9,868 nucleotides of DNA from JBCBCP01 sp039178165 (lineage in GTDB: Bacteria > Pseudomonadota > Alphaproteobacteria > Rhodobacterales > Rhodobacteraceae): positions 1 through 9,868 of the forward strand of contig JBCDFL010000128.1 of the NCBI GenBank assembly GCA_039178165.1, given 5' to 3'. A program made the position numbers and the translations under genes. Position 1 is the first letter of the stretch. Each line of letters opens with the position of its first letter. This document shows, in pieces, positions 5,584 to 9,868 of this stretch. The notes under the pieces are model-generated. The model did not search any database and had not been told where the DNA came from. It saw only the letters and a program-made list of their open reading frames with translations.

Positions 5584-7649
5584 GCGGCGCGGACAAAAAC
5601 AGTGGCGACACGACACCGCCGGGCACCGAAGACGGGCAGGACGACGACCGCACGGTCCTGTTCCAGCCGCGCACGGGGCGCACCGCGCCGCCTGGACCGG
5701 ACGATGATGAGCGGACGGTCATCGCGGGCGTTCAGCCGCCTCCGGGCGCGGAGACTCCCATCATCGCCAACGGCCAGGTCGATGGCGATGAGCTGCAAAC
5801 GCCGGACGAGGACGCGACCGTTTTGGCCCTCAATCCCAGCGACGGCGGGGGCGCGGGGCCGGTGACGCATACGGCGACAGCATCGGTCGTGCCGCCGCGG
5901 CCCGATCAGCCGCCCGCCACGCTCAACTCGCTGGAGCCGGGCACGGTCATCAACAACATGTACCGGGTCGAGGAGCGGTTGGACCAAGGCGGGATGGGCC
6001 GCGTTTTTCGCGGGACGGAGATCGGGACGGGTGAGAGCGTCGCGATCAAAGTGATCCTGCCGGAAATGGCCGAGGACGCCAAAGTCACCGACATGTTCCG
6101 GCGCGAGGCGCGCGTCCTGCGGGAGCTGCACCACGACGCCATCGTGAGGTATTTTGCCTATATCCCGCCGGACCAGCGGCTGAACCTGCACGCGCTGGTG
6201 ATGGGGTTCATCAAGGGCACGAAACTGTCCGATACCCTGAAAGAGAACGGCGCACTGAGCCGGGATCAGGTCATCAAGCTGACCTTGCGCCTGGCCGACG
6301 GACTGGCCCGAGCGCACAAGATCGGCGTGGTTCACCGCGATTTGTCCCCGGACAATGTGATGCTCCAGGACGGCGATATCGCCAAGGCGGTGTTGATCGA
6401 TTTCGGCATTTCCCGGTCGTCCACCAACAAGGACGTGACCATCGGCAACGAGTTCGCGGGCAAGCTGAAATACGTCTCGCCCGAGCAGATGGGCGCCTTT
6501 GGCGGTAATGCCGAAGGGCCGAGCGATATTTACTCGCTGGGTCTGCTGATGATCGCGATGCTGGACGGCAAGCCCATGGATATGGGCGGCAATTTCGTCG
6601 AGGCGGTGACGAAGCGGCAGAGCGTGCCGGATCTGAGCCACTTGCCGGCGGATTTCCAGCCGCTGATCGCGGACATGTTGCAGCCCGACCCAGCGGAGCG
6701 GATCCCGACGATGGAGCGGGTTATTCGCGAGCTTCGTATCCTCAATGGGGAGACGGCGACCGGGATCGGCACACGGCCCCCGCCGGTGAACCGCGCGGTG
6801 CCCGGCCTTCAGGCTGTGCCGTTTTCGGGCGGCGCGGCGCCCAAGACAGCCGCGGCACCGACCGCGCCGGAGCAGAAGGGCGGTCGGGGCGGCGTCCTGG
6901 GCCTGCTGATGGCGACGGCGCTGATCGCCGCGGGGGCGGGCGTCTACTTCTTCACCGATCTGATCCCGCGCGGCCCGTCGGCGCCCGCGGGCGGTGACGC
7001 GGTGACGGACCCGGTCGAGGCGGGACTGACCCGCGTGCCGGGCAGCCGCGCGACTTTCCTGGCCGAAGCGGTGCCGGAGGCCTGCGCCTATGCCAGCCTG
7101 CGCGGCGCGGGGGAAAGCGCCGGCCTGATCGAGGGGTTTGGCCAAGACCTGTCCGCGCTGCAAAGCGTGCCGGGCGGCTTTGGCGCGGCCTTCGGCAGCA
7201 CGCCGGCGCTGGTGCCGCGCGGCATCTCGCCCGAGCAATGCGCGGTGCTGGACACAGCGCGCGCCTTGCAGGGCACGCCGGGCGCGGGGATCGAGCTGGT
7301 GATGGACAGCGCGGTGGTCAGCCGCGCGGACGGGATCAATGGGGTCCTCACAGGCTCAGACGGGCGGCAGAACTGGCTCGCGCTGGTGGCGCCGAATGGG
7401 CAGGTCTTCTCCCTCGTGCGGCAGCTGGCGGACCCGATTGGGTCGGAGCGGCGGCTGGGCTTCCGTATGCCGGGCGCGGCGCCGGGCATTTATCTGGTGT
7501 TGGCGACGGCGTCGGACGCGACGCTGGTGCGCGCGGGCGCGATGCAGGACGGCACCGCGGCGTCCGACATCATGCCGCTGCTCACGCGGGAGCTGGCGCT
7601 GGACGGGCAGGGGGCTGTCGATATCGGCTTTCTGGAGGTCACGCGCTGA
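5580..7649 (+). CDS. ppkA: T6SS membrane Ser/Thr kinase PpkA with periplasmic C-terminal domain
   Basis: This 689-aa protein is a Hanks-type kinase of the T6SS threonine phosphorylation pathway. Residues 1-125 are an acidic, Pro-rich tail with three repeated motifs: DDDRTVLF (Thr25), DDERTVIA (Thr46) and DEDATVLA (Thr80). The kinase domain covers about 128-388: glycine loop DQGGMGRVF (135-143), Lys157 in VAIK, Glu176, HRDLSPDN (252-259), DFG (274-276) and SPE (300-302); all catalytic residues are intact. One transmembrane helix (about 439-457) places the last 230 residues in the periplasm. This outer domain (about 495-689) has Cys502 and Cys554 and is related to the C-terminus of the convergent TonB-like protein. 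It is not the vWA domain of Pseudomonas PpkA. ATG 5580 overlaps the pppA stop (ATGA), with GGAAGG at 5568-5573. The outer domain is probably the sensor that controls the kinase, by inference. Confidence 0.93.
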   Translation: MSGADKNSGDTTPPGTEDGQDDDRTVLFQPRTGRTAPPGPDDDERTVIAGVQPPPGAETPIIANGQVDGDELQTPDEDATVLALNPSDGGGAGPVTHTATASVVPPRPDQPPATLNSLEPGTVINNMYRVEERLDQGGMGRVFRGTEIGTGESVAIKVILPEMAEDAKVTDMFRREARVLRELHHDAIVRYFAYIPPDQRLNLHALVMGFIKGTKLSDTLKENGALSRDQVIKLTLRLADGLARAHKIGVVHRDLSPDNVMLQDGDIAKAVLIDFGISRSSTNKDVTIGNEFAGKLKYVSPEQMGAFGGNAEGPSDIYSLGLLMIAMLDGKPMDMGGNFVEAVTKRQSVPDLSHLPADFQPLIADMLQPDPAERIPTMERVIRELRILNGETATGIGTRPPPVNRAVPGLQAVPFSGGAAPKTAAAPTAPEQKGGRGGVLGLLMATALIAAGAGVYFFTDLIPRGPSAPAGGDAVTDPVEAGLTRVPGSRATFLAEAVPEACAYASLRGAGESAGLIEGFGQDLSALQSVPGGFGAAFGSTPALVPRGISPEQCAVLDTARALQGTPGAGIELVMDSAVVSRADGINGVLTGSDGRQNWLALVAPNGQVFSLVRQLADPIGSERRLGFRMPGAAPGIYLVLATASDATLVRAGAMQDGTAASDIMPLLTRELALDGQGAVDIGFLEVTR
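7062..7646 (+). other. Periplasmic sensor-like domain of PpkA, shared with the convergent TonB-like protein
   Basis: PpkA residues about 495-689 align with residues about 340-534 of the minus-strand TonB-like protein. Cys502 and Cys554 match Cys350 and Cys402, 52 residues apart in both. From the second Cys the match continues without gaps: ISPEQCAVLDTAR with IDPRQCPALDALR, DSA with DSA at +22, Gly at +34, GR at +41/+42, NG at +52/+53 and Leu at +58. By hand, 19 of 59 positions are identical in that block. The two cysteines could form a disulfide in the periplasm. I do not recognise a named family. Confidence 0.7.
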
Positions 7650-7669
7650 GCCTACCCTGAGGTAGGGCT
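7650..7669. terminator. Hairpin between convergent operons, possible bidirectional terminator
   Basis: CCTACC (7651-7656) pairs with GGTAGG (7661-7666) around a CTGA loop. With one bulged G the stem extends through AGCC and GGCT (7649-7669). It begins directly after the ppkA stop and sits in the 35-bp gap between two convergent stop codons, where a terminator for either operon is expected. No proper T-run follows on either strand, so it is not a textbook intrinsic terminator. Confidence 0.5.
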
Positions 7670-7684
7670 TGGGAAATCAGGGCG

Positions 7685-9289
7685 TTACTGGACGTCGAAC
7701 GTCGTGACGCCGAACACCATCGTCTCCAACGTGTCCGTTGGCAGGGCGCCGAATGCGTCCTGCGCCAGCTCCCCCGCCAGGGGGCCGAGGTCGATGGGCT
7801 GCGTGGTGCCGATGGCGACGATCACCTGCCGCGTGGCGCGGGTGGGACCGGCGCGGGCGATGGGTACTTCGAAGACGGGGGTGTTGCCGTCGAGGCGGGT
7901 AAAGGGCGCGAGGTCCTGCACCACGCCGTTGTCATCCACCACCAGAAGGGTCAGGAACCGGCCCCCTGCACCGACCACGCGGCCGGTCAGGGTGTCGCCG
8001 CTGGTCAGGTCCGCGCTGTCCAGTGCGATGCCGAGGCGGCTGGCCGGATAGCTGGCCGTCTGGCGCAGTGCGTCGAGCGCGGGGCATTGCCGCGGGTCGA
8101 TCACGGCGGTGCGGCTGGCGTTCACGGTCTGCTGCGCGGTGATGTCGGTGGCCAGCGTGCGCAGGACGTCCGCGTCCGAGCCGATCAGGGACAGGCCGAC
8201 GCCGGGATTGCCGGTGGCGCGGCGCGGCAGGACCAGGGTGCAGGCGGGCTGCTGCCCGGTGCGGATGAGGCGCAAAAGCTGGGCGATGGCGATATCGGAG
8301 GCCGTTGGGTTGTCGAGCGGGGCCGGCGCGGGCGCGGCGTTCGGGTCAATCTCTTCGCTGACCTCGGGGGCCGGGCCCGGGTCGACCTCCGGCGCGGGGG
8401 CGAGGGCTGGGGGCACTGCGGGCTCGGGATCGGGGAGGAGGGCGGCGAGCTCTTCGCCCGCCGGCTCCGGCGCGATGTCGGCGGTCTGGGTGTCGTCCGC
8501 GTCCGGCACATCCACGACGACTGGGGCAGGGGCGGAGGGGGCGACGCCCACCGGGGCGGGCGCCACCGGGTCGAGCGGTGCGGGCGCGGGCGCGGGGCCG
8601 GTCGCCTCCGCCAGCGGGTTCAGGACGGTGTCGTCGATGGGGCTGATCGAATCGATGGCCGGCGCGCTTGGCGCGGGTGCGGGGGGCGCTTCGGTGACCA
8701 CGAGGGCGCTGTCGTCCTGCGGCGTCTCTTCGACCGCCGGGGCGGGGTCCTCGTCCGGGACGAGCAGGGCGTCGGGCTGGACGGGATCGGCCTCCGCCAG
8801 GTCGGGCTCTGGCAGGACCTCGGGTTCGGGCAGGGTTTCGGGCTCGGGCGCGAGGGGTTCGGCGACGTCCGGTTCGGGCAGCAGCTCTTCGGCGCTGTCG
8901 GGCAGCGTTTCGGCGGCGTCCGGCAGCAGGGTATCGGTGTCGGGGGTCAGCGCCTCCGCCTCCGGCGCGAGGGCGCTGTCGTCGGGGGTCAGGGCGTCTG
9001 CGTCGGGGGTGAGGGCGGCCAGGTCCTCTTCGGGATCGAGCGCTACAGCGTCTTCGGGGATCTGGCGGGACTCGTCGACGGTGGTGTCTTCTTCCAACGT
9101 GTCGAGGGACAGGATTTCCAGGCTGACGCTGAATTCGGCCTCATCTAGATCCTGCGCTTCCGGCTCCGGCAGCAGCGCGACGGCGCCGGACAGAAAGAAG
9201 ACGAGCGCGCCCACATGGGTGGCCGCCGAGGTGACCATCGCGCCGTACCAGGGCAGGCCGCGGGGCGCGGCGTGGGGCAGGAAGCTCAT
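7685..9289 (-). CDS. TonB-like membrane-anchored protein with acidic Pro-rich linker and PpkA-like C-terminal domain
   Basis: This 534-aa protein has one N-terminal transmembrane helix (about 19-40), a very long acidic, Pro/Ala-rich linker (about 41-330) and a folded C-terminal domain (331-534). This is the layout of TonB or TolA, and it is encoded right after two ExbD/TolR-like proteins. However, the C-terminal domain lacks a recognisable TonB fold or YP motif. Instead it matches the periplasmic domain of PpkA, with Cys350 and Cys402, DPRQCPALD (398-406), LDSADL (423-428) and DNGVVQDL (453-460). Residues about 92-165 are imperfect seven-residue repeats of the type ALTPDxD. The ATG at 9289 overlaps the upstream exbD stop (ATGA on the minus strand), with GAGGAGG complementary to 9297-9303 as ribosome binding site. 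It probably reaches from the inner membrane toward a periplasmic or outer-membrane partner. No precise function is claimed. Confidence 0.85.
   Translation of the reverse strand: MSFLPHAAPRGLPWYGAMVTSAATHVGALVFFLSGAVALLPEPEAQDLDEAEFSVSLEILSLDTLEEDTTVDESRQIPEDAVALDPEEDLAALTPDADALTPDDSALAPEAEALTPDTDTLLPDAAETLPDSAEELLPEPDVAEPLAPEPETLPEPEVLPEPDLAEADPVQPDALLVPDEDPAPAVEETPQDDSALVVTEAPPAPAPSAPAIDSISPIDDTVLNPLAEATGPAPAPAPLDPVAPAPVGVAPSAPAPVVVDVPDADDTQTADIAPEPAGEELAALLPDPEPAVPPALAPAPEVDPGPAPEVSEEIDPNAAPAPAPLDNPTASDIAIAQLLRLIRTGQQPACTLVLPRRATGNPGVGLSLIGSDADVLRTLATDITAQQTVNASRTAVIDPRQCPALDALRQTASYPASRLGIALDSADLTSGDTLTGRVVGAGGRFLTLLVVDDNGVVQDLAPFTRLDGNTPVFEVPIARAGPTRATRQVIVAIGTTQPIDLGPLAGELAQDAFGALPTDTLETMVFGVTTFDVQ
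7688..8272 (-). other. C-terminal domain of the TonB-like protein, related to the PpkA periplasmic domain
   Basis: Residues about 340-534 carry the shared domain. The Cys-to-Cys distance (350 to 402) is the same as in PpkA. The DSA (424-426), Gly436, GGR (442-444), NG (454-455) and Leu460 landmarks sit at the same offsets from the second Cys as in PpkA. The alternating hydrophobic pattern after position 415 suggests a beta-rich fold. Homology is read directly from the two sequences; ligand and fold are unknown. Confidence 0.7.
8795..9016 (-). repeat. Degenerate 21-bp tandem repeats encoding an acidic Pro-rich heptad linker
   Basis: Within the TonB-like gene, residues 92-165 read as successive units: ALTPDAD, ALTPDDS, ALAPEAE, ALTPDTD, then looser LLPDAAE, TLPDSAE, LLPEPD, LAPEPE, TLPEPE and VLPEPD. 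The period is seven residues at first, then shrinks toward Leu-Pro-Glu-Pro units. At DNA level this gives repeated GGGGTCAG/GCGTC-like strings on the plus strand. It likely forms an extended, negatively charged periplasmic spacer whose length can change by slippage or recombination. Confidence 0.7.
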
Positions 9290-9699
9290 GGGCTGGCCTC
9301 CTCGTCCTCACCGCCCAAGTGCAGGGTCACCAGGCGCACTTCGACGGCGATGAGAGCTTCGGCGTCCAGCAGCTCAAGCAACTGGCCGGCGGGCAGGTCG
9401 CGGTCGGTAAGGACATGCAGCCGCGGGGCGTCGCCCATGGCGTCGGCGAGGGCGCCGGCCTCGAGCGGCTCGCCGTCGAGGGTCATCGCGCCGTCCACGT
9501 CGACGGTGAGCAACGGCTTGGGCAGCAGGTCCAGCGGCAGGCGCGTGGTCTCGGGCAAGGCGACCTCCACCGTGCGGTCGTTGAGGAGCGAGCCGGTGGA
9601 CAGGAAGAAGAAGATCAGCAGCAGCACGATGTTGATGATCGCGAGCGAGCTGTCGAAGACGGCGCCCTTGCGGCGGGCGGGGAGGCGGGAGGCGGGCAT
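9286..9699 (-). CDS. ExbD/TolR-family proton-channel-associated protein
   Basis: This 137-aa protein has the ExbD/TolR plan: a short basic cytoplasmic tail (1-13), one transmembrane helix (about 17-36, hydrophobic core IINIVLLLIFFFLS) and a small periplasmic domain (about 45-125) with the LTVDVDGAMTLDGEPL strand pattern and a LHVLTDRDL strand. In ExbD and TolR a conserved Asp early in the helix carries protons. At the position that aligns with it (IDVVFLLLIFF in typical members) this protein has Asn23; the nearest acid is Asp16. The ATG at 9699 lies 3 bp after the stop of the preceding ExbD-like gene, with GAGGGTGG complementary to 9707-9714 as ribosome binding site. Its own stop overlaps the TonB-like start. 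With an ExbB-like partner, expected beyond the right edge, it would energise that protein. Confidence 0.85.
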   Translation of the reverse strand: MPASRLPARRKGAVFDSSLAIINIVLLLIFFFLSTGSLLNDRTVEVALPETTRLPLDLLPKPLLTVDVDGAMTLDGEPLEAGALADAMGDAPRLHVLTDRDLPAGQLLELLDAEALIAVEVRLVTLHLGGEDEEASP

Positions 9700-9702
9700 G
9701 GG

Positions 9703-9868
9703 TCAGCCACCCTCGCGCGCGATTTGCACGCCGGCGACGTTGGCGCTTTGCAGCGCTTCCATGGCGGCGGCGACGTCCTGCACGCGGGCCGCGTCCGTCA
9801 CGATTAGGACGACGTCGCCGGGTCTATCCTGGCTGCCGATGGCTTCGGCCAGTGGGCCAAGCTGGTCG
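9703..9868 (-). CDS. ExbD/TolR-like protein, C-terminal fragment (continues past the right edge)
   Basis: The minus-strand frame entering at 9868 runs 54 codons to TGA at 9705-9703. Its visible sequence includes GDVVLIVTDAARVQDVAAAM and ends ANVAGVQIAREGG. A hydrophobic strand with an Asp, a helix that would track position, then an Ala-Gly-Val turn and a final strand is the usual C-terminus of ExbD/TolR periplasmic domains. It sits just upstream of the complete exbD-like gene in the same operon, so the two would be a tandem, divergent pair. The transmembrane helix lies outside the window, so whether it keeps the proton-carrying Asp is unknown. A different protein with a similar alpha-beta end is possible. 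Confidence 0.65.
   Translation of the reverse strand, partial: DQLGPLAEAIGSQDRPGDVVLIVTDAARVQDVAAAMEALQSANVAGVQIAREGG

Noticed and set aside
5382..7238. A 618-codon open frame antisense to pppA and ppkA
   Set aside because: The composition is Arg/His-rich with no recognisable motif. The opposite strand encodes intact kinase and phosphatase motifs in a coupled operon.
7685..9289. Calling the TonB-like protein TonB itself
   Set aside because: The N-terminal anchor and linker fit, but the C-terminal domain shows no TonB signature and instead matches the PpkA outer domain, so no gene symbol was assigned.
8087..9353. Long Gly- or Ser-rich plus-strand frames opposite the TonB-like gene
   Set aside because: They are mirror images of the Ala/Pro/Asp-rich linker codons. 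The minus-strand frame has a membrane anchor, a ribosome binding site, an ATGA junction with exbD and a conserved domain.

Overview
The window is very GC-rich (about 70% by eye), with gene ends that overlap by 1-4 bases. It opens with the last 42 codons of a repC-type replication initiator, followed at once by a perfect 16-bp palindrome that fits the parS consensus of repABC replicons. repABC plasmids and chromids are confined to Alphaproteobacteria, so the DNA most likely comes from an extrachromosomal replicon of an alphaproteobacterium. The GC content and gene style suggest Rhodobacterales, but that order-level call is inference.

Layout. (1) 1-130: 3' end of repC, + strand, with parS at 126-141 overlapping its stop codon. 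(2) 142-287: short intergenic region with a sigma70-like promoter candidate, a small hairpin and a possible 14-codon leader ORF whose stop overlaps the next start. (3) 288-7649, + strand: a tightly coupled four-gene type VI secretion (T6SS) operon, tssL (DotU domain plus OmpA domain), tssM (IcmF), pppA (PP2C phosphatase) and ppkA (Hanks-type Ser/Thr kinase with one membrane span and an outer C-terminal domain). Every junction overlaps (TGATG or ATGA). (4) 7650-7684: a 35-bp convergent gap with a terminator-like hairpin. (5) 9868-7685, - strand: an Exb/Tol-like operon that enters from the right edge, namely the C-terminus of one ExbD/TolR-like protein, a complete second ExbD/TolR-like protein, and a TonB-like membrane-anchored protein with a long acidic Pro-rich linker and a non-TonB C-terminal domain.

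How the genes fit together. TssL and TssM form the inner-membrane and periplasmic core of a T6SS. PpkA and PppA are the opposing enzymes of the threonine phosphorylation pathway that switches some T6SSs on and off. TssL carries two Thr-Ile-Val motifs in its N-terminal tail, where Agrobacterium TssL is phosphorylated by PpkA and then read by the FHA protein. PpkA carries three similar Thr-Val motifs in its own N-terminal tail. No FHA gene, sheath, baseplate, Hcp or VgrG gene lies in the window.

The least expected result is that the periplasmic C-terminal domain of PpkA and that of the convergent TonB-like protein are clearly related. They align without gaps over about 110 residues, with two cysteines exactly 52 residues apart in both and about 32% identity by hand over the best 59 positions. 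This ties the ExbD-like operon to the T6SS kinase and suggests a shared periplasmic ligand or partner, possibly a force- or proton-driven input to T6SS phosphoregulation.
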